Source: Parasponia andersonii (lineage: Eukaryota; Streptophyta; Magnoliopsida; Rosales; Cannabaceae). Taken from it: a stretch of DNA of 64,000 nucleotides. The notes under the pieces were generated by a model. That model did not search any database, was not told the origin of the DNA, and worked only from the letters and a program-made list of their open reading frames with translations. Where the stretch lies: positions 265,639-329,638 of the forward strand of contig JXTB01000394.1 in assembly GCA_002914805.1 (NCBI GenBank), in the 5' to 3' direction. Below are positions 36,577 through 49,375 of this stretch, piece by piece. How positions within the stretch are numbered: position 1 is the first letter of the stretch; each line of letters begins with the position of its first letter. A program made the translations under genes and the position numbers.

Positions 36577-37319
36577 CGATCATAAAACTATCAGTGTTTT
36601 TTGAATTATTGACTTACACTTATGTTATTTTTTTTATATTCTACACATGATTGGTGGCTAAGATTTATATCCTTTTTCTCACTTGGGCAACTACATGGAG
36701 TTTAGTCTAAATAACTATATACAAATTGTCTATTATTTTTATAGATAGATGGTTGAAATTAAGTTTGTTCTTTTATGCCATTTGGTTGTTAAATCATGAA
36801 AACGAGATGGTTTCAATTCTCTATTATGGAGTTGCAATCTTAATATATACTTGTCAAATCTTTTTTAATTCACTTTTCTAATTTTTTTTTCCAATTGTCT
36901 ACAGTTAAGAGTACTATATTGTTGGTGACTCTATATTTTGTCTGGGATGCTGGAGTACATGTAGTTCTGCTGCTGTTCTAAAGAGGTGGGGAGGAACCTT
37001 ATGATTATTGTAGTTTGAACTTTGTTGTTCTTGATATATATGGTTGTATTTTGAATTACTGTACTCATTTTTTGTGGATACTACTATGTAACACTCAATG
37101 AAGTGAACTAGTTAAATTTTATGTGATTGTTATAAGAACAATGTATGGATCTTATATTATATTATGTTACACAAACTATTTTATTTAAAATGCTTCTTTT
37201 AAAGCATTCTTATGTAGATTATTCTACAAATTATTTTAGTACAGGTTTTACATTTGAAAGGACTAAAAGAAAAATAGTATTAGGAAAAAAAAATAAAAAA
37301 AATTATGGTTAATGATATA

Positions 37320-37696
37320 GAACAGCAAGCAATACATGCTATAAAATCATTTTCGTAGCACATCAAAGGTGTTATAAAAGAATTTTTATAGCATTCGACC
37401 AAAGCTATAATACAGTTTTTATAGCATATAAAAAATATTATAAAAATGATTCTACAGCATTTATAATATACTATAAAAGGGTTTCAATAGCAAGCAAAAT
37501 ACGTTATGAAAAATATTCTACAGAACTTAAAAATGTTATAGAAGAGCTTTCTATAGCATACGGGATAGCATTCAAAAAATGCTATGATAAGGGGGGACTT
37601 TTAATAGCAGGGGCTGTCATAGCATGCGCAAAAATGCTATCAAAACCTTTTTATAATATTTTTTGCACACTATCACATCCAATTTCTGTTGTAGTG
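37320..37696. repeat. CACTA subterminal repeat field and 3' terminus
   Basis: About 15 copies of (A)TAGCAT and its complement ATGCTAT, in both orientations, precede the terminus GTTGTAGTG. Such subterminal motifs are the binding sites of CACTA-encoded DNA-binding proteins. The repeat ends at 37696, and ACT (37697-37699) is a possible 3-bp target duplication. Confidence 0.8.
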
Positions 37697-37759
37697 ACTA
37701 GGGAAAGGAGAAATGCGACTCCAAATAATTACATCGTCTATCTCCTAAAATATAAGTTT

Positions 37760-39348
37760 GACATAAGAGTGGAAAATGATCCAATCGATTTTACTTAAGC
37801 TAAACAAAGTTCAAAATCCTAATAGTGGATTATTGCCATGGAAGATGAGATAAAATCTATGAGAGACAACGATGTTTCGGATTTTGTCGAATTGCCGACA
37901 GGAAAGAAACCCATTAGTTCAAAAGGGACTCGAAAAGTAATATCAAAAGATATAAGGCTTGTCTAACTGCCAAGGGTTTCACTGAAAAGAAGGCATTGAC
38001 TATAAAGAGATTTTCTCTCCAGCTTCTTTGAAAGACTCTTTCAGAATAATTATGACACTAGTAGCTCATTTTAATCTGGAGCTACACCAGATAGATATAA
38101 AGACTGCGCTTCTCAATGGTGACATTAAGGAAACGATTTATATGGTATAACCTGAATACTTTATAATTGGAGATCCAAAATTTATGGTCTGTAAACTAAA
38201 TAAATCCATCTATGGTTTCAAACAAGTATCCCATCTATGGTATCATAAGTTGTATCAAGTTATTTCCTCATTCAGTTTTAAGGAAAATTCAATAGATGAA
38301 TGTATATATCACAAGTTCAGTGAGAACAAATATATTTTTCTGGTTTTGTATATTGATGCATACTTTTGACAAGTAATGATATAGACTTATTGCACAAAAT
38401 TAAGAGATTTTTATCAAATAAATTTGAGATGAAAAATCTTGGGGATGCCTCTTTTGTATTAGGGATTAAAATACATTGAGATCGCTCTCAGGGCATTCTC
38501 AAGTTATCACAAAAGAGCTATATTGAAAGGTACTTGATAGAATTGGCATAAGCAAATGTGCCCCAGGAGATGCACTCATTACAAAGGGTGATAAATTCAG
38601 TCTCATTCAATACCCCAAGAATAAGTTTGAAGCAAAAAAATTACAGAAGATCCCTTATGTATCTACAGTATAGAGTCTAATGTATGTTCAGGTGTGTATA
38701 TGTCCAGATATAATGTATATAGTTAGAGTATTAGGTAGATATTTAAGCAACCTTGGTATAGATTACTAGACAATAGCAAAAAAGGTTTTACGATATTTAC
38801 AACGAACAAAAAATTACATACTCACTTATCGAAGATCTGATCATTTGGAGATCGTGCAGTATTCTGACTCCGATTATACAAGATGCTTAGATAGTAAGAG
38901 ATCCACTTCAGGCTATATTTATCTGCATGCTAGAGGAGCTGTATCATAAAAAAGTGCTAAGTAGATGCTCACAGCTTCTTTCATTATGGAGGCAAAATTT
39001 ATAACTTATCATAAGGTATCGAATCAAGGGATATTACTACGGAATTTTATCACTGGGCTGCTAATTATCGATAGCATTGAAAAACTATTAAAGATTTATT
39101 GTGATAATAGAGTCGTTATTCTATATTCCAATAACAATAGAAGCTCGTCAAAGTCTAAACACATAGAGATTAAGTTTCTAGTTATTAAAGGAAGAGTTCA
39201 GAGTCACCCAGTATTTATAGAACATATTGGGACTAACTCCATATTTATGGATCCACTCACCAAATGTCTAATGCCTAAGGTATTTCATGAGCACACTGCA
39301 CATATGGGTGTTGTACCATTTAAAGATGTCAGAATTAGTGAGAGTTAA
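37760..39348 (+). pseudogene. copia pol remnant (reverse transcriptase and RNase H)
   Basis: In shifting frames it reads MEDEIKSMRDN, LHQIDIKTAFLNGDIKE, MVCKLNKSIYGFKQVSHLWY and FLVLYIDAYF (catalytic YxDD changed to YIDA). It continues with FEMKNLGDASFVLGIKI, LSQKSYIERYL, YSDSDYTRCLDSKRSTSGY (RNase H Asp region), then the frame from 38965 with KSKHIEIKFLVIKGRV and DPLTKCLMPKVFHEH. This is the unmistakable order of Ty1/copia RT and RNase H. Several stops and frameshifts and the altered catalytic motif make it dead. Integrase is not seen. Confidence 0.9.
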
Positions 39349-39790
39349 ATTTTACAAGTTCTCTTATGATAGACACATTTATTATTTGATATCAATAAAG
39401 TGATGATTTTCTTTTATAATCTGAATTTATATTTTATTTACTTTCTATCTACTGTTTAGCACAAAGTTGTGTTTTTACATAAAGTGAAAGGCTAAGGTTG
39501 ATTCGTTAGAATCATAAAATAGGACCAAATAGAAATAGGCATGTAAGATCACTTTTTATGTAATTTTTATGCCATACATATACTTGATCTGTGTCATTGT
39601 GTGTATTGATTTGGTAATTATTGATGGGTTTAGTTACCTATCAAAATACAATAAAGACCGCTTTAGTTTCATATTGATATACAAGATGATTCAAATTATC
39701 TTAACAAGTAATTTCTTAACAAACAGTAATAAAGTGCACACCCAAGTTTTTATTAATCTCCGAAAATTCTATCTAGTCCAAGTAGGAGAT

Positions 39791-40217
39791 TGTTGGGTTA
39801 TACATGTATAACTTGATGTGGGCCACATGTTTTATATAACAATTATATACTAGGGCTATCTAATTAAGTGAGGCCATTAAGTAATCTAATTATGGGCTCA
39901 GAAAATTACTAATTAAGTATATGTTGTGTAATGTGTGGTTATCTAATACTAGACTAATAAGGATTGATGGGGACTTTATTGGCTGTTAGTATATAAGGAC
40001 ATAACTATTAGAGTTTTGGTCCCTAAGCTAAATAGAATATGTGCTCTTCTCTTCTACCTCCATCAACAGATAGAGAACGTATTGAGCATACATAGAGTAT
40101 TCTAGATATGGAAGACCTTCTATCCTCAGGTTGCAATTAATCGCTTCCGCTTACATGATCATGTCCTTTACTGTTAAACATAATGGATTCAGGTTAGTCA
40201 CAGGTTTTTTCTCAACA
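39791..40217 (+). mobile_element. copia 3' LTR
   Basis: It follows a polypurine tract, AAGTAGGAGAT, the usual copia PPT, and starts TGTTGGGTTATAC. It ends TTTTCTCAACA, so the termini TGTTG...CAACA are inverted. The length is 427 bp. A TATA-like ATATAAGGACAT near 39991 would be the U3 promoter. I see no matching 5' LTR in the window. Confidence 0.75.
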
Positions 40218-40359
40218 AATCTTTTCTTCCCAATTTAGTACGATTATATTTAGTTTAACGATCCATTATACATATCTAATAGTAGGTTGCTCACACGTAC
40301 AACCAAATTATTAGGGATTAATTAGTAAGTAAAAACTTACATAATTGTAATCAATTATA

Positions 40360-41138
40360 GAGTTTTCTTCAGTTATAACATTTAGTTTCGATTAATCTCT
40401 GTAAGTTTTGTTGTTTTTTTTGCCGCAACATGTTTGGCATAGATTCTCTAGTTAAGTAAGGCATCTGGTAATAAATTAATTATGAAGCATTGAATGGAGC
40501 GAGGCCAATAGTGGGCACAGAGTTGCTCATAGCCTATGCTTCTTACACATATTTTGCTATACGTTTCAGGGGTTGCCATGAAGATTGAGTTGGTTTTAGC
40601 TTTAACATTTGTTTTGCCATATATAATTGACTGTGGATACTCTTAATGAAAAATATTACTAATATAACATTGACATTCAATTCAATATACAAATACAAAA
40701 GAATATGTCACTTTTGCTTATCTTAGTGAGCTCTAATGGGAAAGAACTCATATTTAGTGAAATTAAGAAAGAAAGCAGAAATTTTGTATTTATTGTCTTG
40801 TTACTTCTCTTGATTTCCAAAACTTTGTCTATTTACAATTTGGTTATCTATCATTTTTTTTTTAATTATAAACTAAAAATCTAAGGCCAATATGAAGAAT
40901 TGGTTCTTATTATGAAGATTAATGCCCTGGAATAAGTTGACAGATGGTTTGCAAACATTTATTAAAACCATTTTCGAAAAGAAAAGTGTTAGATAACTTG
41001 TGAAAGAAAGCTTTGACAAGAATAAAAAAACAAAGATGAAAGAGATTTAGATTAGAGAATCAATTAACCCGACACTGAATATCGATTCTGCTTTGCTTGT
41101 ATTCTCTACAGATGCATGTCGAGAACATGGCCATATAT
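40360..41138 (-). pseudogene. KCR pseudogene 1 (exons 2 and 3 only)
   Basis: On the minus strand, 41138-41069 reads MAMFSTCICREYKQ and IDIQCR, the 70-bp KCR exon 2. Then 40632 to about 40460 reads SIFMATPETYSKICVRSIGY followed by CAHYWPRSIQCFI and LLPDALLN, and stops early. The splice acceptors have decayed. No exon 1 is found upstream before the next pseudogene. It is closest to the copies at 42.2 and 45.3 kb. The copia LTR ends 140 bp to its left. Confidence 0.85.
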
Positions 41139-41971
41139 TTCTATATTTGTGAAGAAGCCCATAAGTATCATTAAATATATATATATATATATATATGAAG
41201 AAGTTACACTGTAAAGCTTGTCAAGAGCTAAAGATTAGAAGAAAAGCTATAATATTGGCAAAACATAAATCACTCTCTCAAACTAGTGAGTGATGTAGAG
41301 CTAAGAGTTTAGATTATACGCCACAAAGATCATTCAATGGCTAATTAAGGTAGTTTCCTAGATTTTGTAAAGTGGGGTCAAAGGCATTGGATTTGGACAA
41401 CTATCTATAAATATGACTAAACTATTTTTAACTGTTTTCCTTTCTCCTTTTTTTTTTTGTTTCTTTTTAAATCATGTGTCAATATATTAGTGTATGTACA
41501 TAAATTAGTATACGATTTACCAACTAGAATTAGCTTACTTGGTCCAAAGGTTTAGGGATATGTATGAGTTTAGAGTGTCAAAGGTTCAAGTCTTAGTAGT
41601 GTATGTATGATATTTTACTTTAAATTGATAGTAAGTAGTAGTAATTAGTTAAGCCACATTTAAAAAAAAAATTATAATATGATTCTTGGATAGATGATTT
41701 TAATCCCTTTAAATACCTAAATCCAGAGGGCTTTGCTTCATCTCCTAAGAAAAGTCAGCTTCATGTAACTGATAGATCAAGGTCGTTTATTGGACTTGCA
41801 TGGACTTGTCTCAGTGGATGGCCTAGATCCTTAGCTTTTTTAGTCTCTTAAAAAATATGAGAAAGACACCTTTTTCTTAATTGCCATGTAGAGTACGTAT
41901 CTATTTTGATGACATATATGTATGTTTATAACTATTATGCTAAAATAACAATAGTTGTGATACATATTCAG

Positions 41972-42092
41972 TTCCAAACTATCCAACTTAATTATTCAAA
42001 TACGACACAACTATTAAATTTAAAATCATATTTCCAAACTATCCAACTTAATTATTCAAATACGACACAACTATTAAATTTAAAATCATATT
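41972..42092. repeat. Perfect 60-bp tandem duplication
   Basis: A 60-bp unit beginning TTCCAAACTATCCAACTTAA is repeated exactly once, at 41972-42031 and 42032-42091. Lack of any difference suggests a very recent duplication. It lies in spacer just downstream of KCR pseudogene 2. Confidence 0.95.
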
Positions 42093-42163
42093 TCACAATT
42101 AAACTGAGATTACGTACTCAAATCAGTAGAGGTTGCTTATAGGCACAAACACATAATTAGGAA

Positions 42164-44297
42164 CTACTTAATAAACAAGAGGTAGCCAAGGGCTATATAA
42201 GAGTCATCAATTAAAGAATTTTCTTCAGCTATAAACATATAGTTCAGGGAAATCTCCTTGAGTTTTGCTATCTTATTTTCAGCAACATATTTGGAATAGA
42301 GAAACCAGTTGAGTAAGGCATCCGATAATGAACCTGTTATGAACCATTGTATAGAGTAGGACCAGTAGGGAGAAGTGAGTTGCTCATAGCCTATGCTTCT
42401 TACACTTGCTTTGTTGTAGGTTTCAGGGGATGCAATAAAAATTGAACTTGGTTTTAGCCTCGTCATCTTTGTCACCACATGTACTGGAATATGTATACTC
42501 ATAATAATAAGCCACTGTTAATCCATAATTAGTCGTAACACTGTATAAAATAAAAATAAAAAATAAGGACTTGTTTGGATTCACTTTCTTTTTCTATTTT
42601 TTGTTTTTTAAAACAAAAAATGCATTTTTTCGAAACTTTATTTGGCAATTTTATTTTTGTTTTTTATTTTAAAAATTTTTTACCAAAAATTTCAAAAAAA
42701 GTGGCAATAAAAAATTTCTAATACTTTTATTTTTTTAAATAAATTTAAAAACAAAAGAACATGTAAGTATTTGTATACAAGTGTATATATACGTATATGC
42801 TTATACGTACACAAATACAAGTTTGTAGGACTTTTTCACTCGTTATTTGTACGTTTTTATTTTTGAAAACAAGTAGTAAATTTACTAAGCATATTTTTTG
42901 TTTTTTAAAATTAAAAACTAAAACAAAATTTTTACTTCTATTTTTAATTTATTTAAACAAAAAACTGGACGTGAATCCAAACAAACTGTATTGTTTCGCT
43001 TTTTCACATTAGAAAACAATTTTTGTTGAATCCCAGTTGAGAAATTAGGGAAGGAAAAGAAATTAAATCCTTGATTCTTCTTTGTTTTATTCATTCTCAT
43101 GATTTCTTTCCAAAACTAATTTCCTCATTATAATTCTTTTCAATTTGGATTAGTAGATAATAAGAAACTCAAGTTAAATCAGAGCAATGGATTGGATTAT
43201 TGGAGTAGCTAGCGTTAGTTGACATATATTGTGCAACCCTTTTTTTTTCAAATCATTTTCAAGAGGAAAATCAAGTTTCAGCACCTTATGAAAGACAAGT
43301 TTCACACACACATACACACGTACCGAAAAAAAGGGCTAACTTGAAGATTAGAAAATCAATTAATTAACCTGACACTGAATGTCAATTCTGCTTTACTTGT
43401 ACTCTATGCTGATGCATCTTGAGAACAGACAGGTATCTGTGACAAAGTTATCAATTATGAAAAGATATAATTACACAAATTTGGCTTCCCGTGGGGCAAA
43501 GATTAGGAGAAAAAAAAGATAATAGAAAGAAAATAACATTCTTGATAACATCCAATAACAGATATTGGCACCGAATTCACTCTCATGCTAGCCATATACT
43601 TTTCTCTTTTTATTTATTTATTTATTTTTATATTAACAAAAAAAAAAAAACAAGGACAAAAAATAGAGAAACGTACACTTTAGAAGAAGCATAAGTGGTA
43701 TGCAAAGGAAAAGATGGAATAACAATATTTTGAGGCAGAGCCAATGTTAATTATAGCTCCTTTCTTCTTTTTTAACATTCCAGAAAGAACTGACTTAGTT
43801 ATCCAAGTAGCTGTCTCCATATTCACCTTCAAAATGCTCTCCACTAGCTTCAAATCAAGCTCATGAAGGAATTTAGGATAAGAGTTCCCTAAACCTGCAT
43901 TATTGATCAAAATTCCAATGTCCAAACTTTTTATTTTTCCTTGTCTATAAGATCAACTAATTCCTCCCCCCTACACTTGGCCAAATCAATCACAATGCTT
44001 TTCACTTCAACTTCTTCTATTGCTTTACGTATCTCTCTTGAAGTAACTTCGAGTTTCGAAGGATTTCGACCAACCAAGACCAAGTTAAGACCCTTTGACA
44101 CGAACTCGAAAGCTAGGGCCTTGCCAATTCTGTCTGTGGCTATAGTGATCATGGCCCATGAGCCATATTCCTTGAGATACTTTGGGGGTTCTCAAGAACA
44201 TGATCCATACCCACTTGAGGAAATTGATCGAGGACTTGAAAAGAGAGATGAAACCTAGAGCGCTTACTATTACTATGGTAAATTCTTGAAATTCCAT
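42164..44297 (-). pseudogene. KCR pseudogene 2 (three exons, several frameshifts)
   Basis: Exon 1 (44297 to about 43680) starts MEFQEFTIVIVSALG and continues [38 protein letters not shown] and GAIINIGSAS, with YASSK kept in another frame. Against the copy at 45.3 kb there is an extra base near 44187, two extra near 43930 and two missing near 43735. TGATDGIG has become TIATDRIG, so the NADPH motif is also damaged. Exon 2 (about 43369-43436) is two bases short and frameshifted. Exon 3 (42164-42490) is open and reads IPVHVVTKM, SIGYEQLTSPYW and LLNWFLYSKYVAENK, but its splice acceptor AG has become AT. Confidence 0.9.
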
Positions 44298-44754
44298 AGT
44301 CATGTATGTTATCAAAGGTTAGATAGCAGTATGTATTGGACAATAAACTAGATATACATAGGAACTGGTATCTCTAGATATGCATCTAGTCTTAAAGGAT
44401 GGAGCTAGATGATGATTCATGATCATGATCGTGCCACGTTTCACCAAAAAAGAGTGCCAAACTACATTGATTAAACACGCCAACAATGTTGATTAATTAA
44501 GTGGTATTTTGAAAAATCGTTCCAGCAGCCCATCTATATATCTAATTTTAGTCTAGATCATGAATTCTCTGTTCTAGCCATGGGGTTTAGCACCTTGTAG
44601 TCCTCTATATATATACCCTAGCTAAGTTGTGGCAAACTCCCAGCTAGTTGACTCAAAAATAGCTTGAGTGACGTAGGTTTATATAATTGGTTATTATGTA
44701 TTTTTATATTATTCAATTAATTTATGTTTTATAGGAAGAAGAAATAAAAAGTGT

Positions 44755-44879
44755 AGAGATTTTAGCAATTTTTCTTACTAGTTTGTTAGTAGTACGGCTT
44801 TACTACTACATTAATTAGAGATTTTAGCAATATTTCTTACTAGTTTGTTAGTAGTACGACTTTACTACTATATTAATTA
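44755..44879. repeat. Tandem duplication, two units of about 62 bp
   Basis: A unit beginning AGAGATTTTAGCAAT and containing CTTACTAGTTTGTTAGTAGT occurs at 44755-44816 and 44817-44879, differing at a few positions. It is non-coding, between KCR pseudogene 2 and KCR-B. Confidence 0.85.
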
Positions 44880-45307
44880 GTAATACAAAGATGTGAAATA
44901 CTAATACTTTGTATACAGATTGGGGTTACTGAATAGATTAAAGAACTGATCATAAATATATACGTATGTTTGCAAAAAAATTGTATGTGGTTCCACACTT
45001 TATTAGTATACGGTGCTAAATATTACATATTATCTCTTAGCATTCTTTATTGAATTCCAAAATATAAAATTAAATAAATGGAGAATATTTGTTAAGTAAG
45101 TACATGATTTTCCTTCTTCGATTAAGGGTTTAAATGGCAGAATACTCGGCTCATATGAACCTAATTAAAAATTTAAAAGGTATATCTATATATACACACA
45201 CACGACACGATTTCAATAGCTTTCAGAGAAAAAAAAAAAGATAAAAATATGTTGGAAGGAAAAATAGGATAAAAGAGCACATTCTCATTAGTCATTACAG
45301 AGTAATT

Positions 45308-46650
45308 TCATTCTACTGAGTTTTGTGCAGGTGGTAACTTTTTGTGCCGAGAGATCTCCTTGAGTTTTGCCGTCTTATTTACGGCAACAAAGTAGGAATA
45401 AGTGCACCAGTTGAGTAGGTTATCCGGTAACGCATTTGTTATGAACCATTGCAAAGAGTGTGACCAATATGGGGTACAAAGATGCTCATAGCCTATGCTT
45501 CTTACACTTGCCTTGCTGTATGTTTCAGGGGATGCTATGAAGATTGAGCTTGGTTTTAGCTTTGTCATCTTTGTGGCCACAAATACTGGAATCTGCAATA
45601 CACTCGTAGTGATAAATAATAATATGAAAATGACACTCAACTAACAAGTAAGTGTGAGGTTAAATCAACATTAATTAGAGTATATATCTGATCACAAGCC
45701 ATCTTCTCCTGACTTAGTCAAATAGCAATTATTTTAATTAACCTATGAAGAGGATAAGTTTCAGAGACTTACGAAAGAAAGATTTGACACAAACAGAATT
45801 AAAAAATAAATAAAGAAGCAAACGAAAAAAGAGATGAGTATTAGAGAATTAATTAACCTGACACTGTGTGTCAATTCCACTTTCCTTGTATTCTATACTG
45901 ATGCATCTTGACAACATGGCTAGGTATCTGTGACAAAGCTCAAAGATATATGATCAAACATTTGGGCTTCTCAAGGGCCTAAAGATCGGGATTAAAAGAT
46001 ACTAGCTAGCGAGCTAGAAAGAGAGGAACTTACGCTTTTGTAGCAGCATAAACGGTGAACAAGGGGTAAGAAGGAACAATAGTTGTGGAGGCAGAGCCAA
46101 TATTGACAATAGCTCCTTTCTTCTTTTTCAACATTCCAGGAAGAACTGACAGAACCATCCAAGTAGCTGCCTCCATATTCACCTTAAAAATGCTCTCCAT
46201 TAACTCCAAATCAACATCATGAAAGAATCTCGGATAAGGGTAAGCTAATCCTGCATTATTGACCAAAATCCCAACGTCCAAACCCTTTGTTTCGTTGCCT
46301 ATAATATCAACTATTTCCTTCCCACTAGACTTGGCCAAATCAACCACAACACTTTTCACTTCAACTTCATGTACTACTCCATGTATCTCCCTCGAAGTCG
46401 CTTCGAGTTTCGAAGGATTTCGACCCACCAATACCAAGTTAAGACCCTTCGACGCGAGCTCGAAAGCCAGGGCTTTGCCGATTCCATCAGTGGCTCCGGT
46501 GATTATGGCCCATGAGCCATATTCCTTGAGATTTTTTGGGGGTCTCAAGAACATGATCCATACCCACTTGAGAAAATTGATCGAGGACTTGAGAAAAGAG
46601 AGTAATCCTAGAGTGCATACTATGACTATGGTGAAATCTTGATACTCCAT
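45308..46650 (-). CDS. Very-long-chain 3-ketoacyl-CoA reductase, intact copy B
   Basis: Minus-strand exons: 46034-46650, 45858-45927 and 45308-45592 (introns of 106 and 265 bp), giving 323 residues with phases identical to copy A. The protein has an N-terminal hydrophobic segment, TGATDGIGK (cofactor motif), NNAGLAYPY, NIGSAS (catalytic Ser) and YAATKAY (catalytic Tyr and Lys). The third exon is longer than in copies A and C and ends KKLPPAQNSVE, so the basic C-terminal tail of KCR1 is replaced. It is the best-preserved member of a sub-group that includes both pseudogenes. It is probably an ER reductase for very-long-chain acyl chains, but a changed substrate range or loss of function cannot be excluded. 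Confidence 0.9.
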
Positions 46651-49289
46651 ATGGCCTTAGATTGTTATTAAGTACTGGAGAATAGTGGGTATAAAGATAT
46701 GTATGTATTTATAGCAGACATTGGAGCTAGATGATGAACATAACAACACGATGTACCACACGCATACGGGCCCATAAGTCATGTGATCACCACTAAAGAA
46801 ACAAAAAGAAAGGGGAAAGAAAAGCATCATAACAATAGTGAATGGGCACATTAATTTTGTGAATGCAAATTGTTACCGTATAAACCTACTATCTATCAAT
46901 ATTAATATATACTATGCTCATAGTACGAAGCCATTTAATCCAGAACGTACAGTATTGTCAGTTTGTGGACACTTGTGGTTATAATGAAGCGTCTGGCTGT
47001 TTGGTACCAAACCGCGTTTCTCATTATTCAATATATTCGATATTGCTATTACTATTATTATTATTATTAAACTTTTTCTTTTGATATAAAGAGATTTTCA
47101 AGGAAATGTAATTTTAAAACTTTAAATTGCAATATAACTATAAAAATTACAATTTTAAATTCTTCAAAAAAATAAGTCAAAAAAAAAATCACAAACACAA
47201 TTAAAAATAAATACGTGGGTTATCTTGATTTTTCAAAGAAAACATATAATAAGGACCACTAGTAATCTATTGCCTTCAACACTTATTTTGGTTGCGTTCT
47301 TGATGAGATAGACTATATGTGGCCAATACCAATTGTGATCTATGTCCATGAAAAAGAAAAGATTACAAATTCGGCTACTAAATAGATTTAAATCTGAGAA
47401 GAAATATTATATTTAAGATTTAGATCATACTAAAGTCCATATAAAAAGTGGTACCATGAGCTAGATTTAGATCTGAAATTATTAAAACTGAAAAAAAGAA
47501 AAAGGAGGAGGAAAGAGAGCCAGAGAAAGATAAGAGAAATCCCCTCTCTCGCCTCCTAGCAGGACGGTAATAGCTTTTTTATTAGAAAGAGATATGCGTA
47601 GAGAGAGAGAAAAAAGGTCTAGGATTTTGTTTATTTACTGTATTAGTAGTAGTAGTTTTATGATTACATTTTTTCAATATATATATATATATATATATAT
47701 ATAGACTTAAAAAGAATAATTACAAAAAAAAATTTGTATCTTAACTAAATTACAATTTTTCTTAATCAGTTTATTATAATAACAAAAATATAATATATTA
47801 TGTTAATTCATATGCAAAATTTATCCATTTGACAACAAATTTGTTAATTGAAATAAGGCAGTTTTACACTGAGTGTGTTGTGAAATTGAAAATGAAAAAG
47901 TATAATTCAGCTTAACTTTTATTGTGTGGTGGTTACTTTTTAAATGTCGTTTCTCAGTGGAGAATGCAGATAATTAGCTATCAGAGAAGGCTTATTACTA
48001 GTTATTCTAGTTGGAATTGGCGTAGGACTTGTGGAATATGATGCGCTAAGAGTTTCTCAATGACTGAATTCGACTTCTTTATTTGCCGCTAATGTTCTTT
48101 TGTTTCAAGATATTTAGTCCTTATTGTCTAAAGCTAATTGTGATTATCATTATATTCCTCGTAGTGGGAATATGTGGTCCACGTATTAGCAAATTATATT
48201 TTTTCTATTCCCCGGATTAATTGTTGTCCTCGTTTTATCATGTCACTTGTATTTTTGACTTGATTTAAAGTATTAAACAAAGTTCATTCTTTCCTTCACT
48301 TAAATAAGGTTCATTTTTTCCTTCGAAATAAATAAAACAAAAACACCGCAAAGTTTTTCTCCGAGTCACCCTAGGATTATTTTAATGTAGAGCATGCGAA
48401 TCGGAATACCCAAACTACAACCATATACACATAATGAGAGTATTTTGTTAAGCACACGTACCAGGCTTCTCTTATTGAAATCTCCTTTTTTTTTTTTTTC
48501 CTCGGCCCCCATATTTATTAATTAATATTAAACTTGAAGGTTGCTCAACTAATTTTAACCTAAAAGTACTAGTCAGTTTTTTGGCACAATAGTAAAATAC
48601 TATATCACAATAAAAAAGGATCTAAGTCTAACATAAGCTATAACAAGCCTTAGAAGTTTTCGGATTGATGATCTAGGTTTAACAAATTTGAGTACTTCGA
48701 AAAATGTGTAAAAAAAAAGAAGTACTTATATGTATGTGCTTCTAGCTCTTGTTTTCCTATTTATTTTCAACTAGTAAGTATCATGAAACCCTTGATTTGG
48801 TTATGAAATTCATAGGTTTTGAATAAATTGATTGTCATTTTTAAGAGGTTAATTTTAGGTTATTATTATGTGGTTTGCACCATATGCGGTAGTCTGTTTG
48901 TTTTGATTTTTTTTTTTTCTAGCGATTTATTGCTCTAATGTACTTATTTCCGGTTTTAGCATTAGTCTCAATGATGTTATTAGTTTGTAAGATATATTGT
49001 TGTTTAATTTTATTTTATTGTCGTTTAGCGTATATGAAATTTGTTGTTTTTCGTTTTTAACGTTATTGTAATAAATATGTCGTTTTTGTAGTCTTGTCGT
49101 CTTCTTGAATTTTCGTGACATTCGTGCGAAGGAAATTCCTTCATTTTCTTAAATTCTATCATTTTTATGCTGTCGTTCTAATTTCAATTATTGTTCATAT
49201 AAAGTTTTTGACGGTTTCATTTTTTTTGTTCTCATTCTCTCGTATTTTGTCCTTTACTATAAATTATTCACTGTTGACGTTTTTAGTAT
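46651..49289. other. KCR-B upstream region and spacer
   Basis: 46651-46900 is the likely promoter of KCR-B. Beyond it the DNA is AT-rich, with an AT microsatellite near 47680-47702 and a GA-rich stretch near 47500-47620. Apart from the RNase H-like fragment listed separately I see no gene. Confidence 0.45.
48000..48340 (+). pseudogene. Possible LINE RNase H-like tail fragment
   Basis: A plus-strand frame with stops reads DI, SLLSKANCDYHYIPRSGN and then NYIFSIPRINCC. HYIPRSGN resembles the 'h(I/V)PR.gN' motif at the end of plant RNase H (RVT_3) domains in LINE ORF2. No other domain is preserved, so this is tentative. Confidence 0.35.
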
Positions 49290-49375
49290 ACGTTATCGTT
49301 TTCTTTATTTTTGTAGTTTTACTATTAGAAAAACGTTATCGTTTTCTTTATTTTTGTAGTTTTACTATTAGAAAA
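49290..49375. repeat. 43-bp tandem duplication
   Basis: A unit beginning ACGTTATCGTTTTCTTTATT is present twice (49290-49332 and 49333-49375) with no clear difference. It ends in TTTTACTATTAGAAAAA, which may be a decayed CACTA terminus. Confidence 0.85.

Larger units (their letters stand above)
34440..37696 (+). mobile_element. CACTA/EnSpm element, 5' end unclear, internally reduced
   Basis: It contains a transposase-associated/TNP2 segment and then a Transposase_24-like segment. At its right end is a field of GCTAT/ATAGC subterminal motifs closing in TTTCTGTTGTAGTG at 37696, the typical inverted CACTA terminus. The matching CACTACAA 5' terminus was not found before 34440. An assembly gap lies inside. 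It separates copia gag (left) from copia pol (right), which suggests insertion into, or recombination between, copia sequences. Confidence 0.75.
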
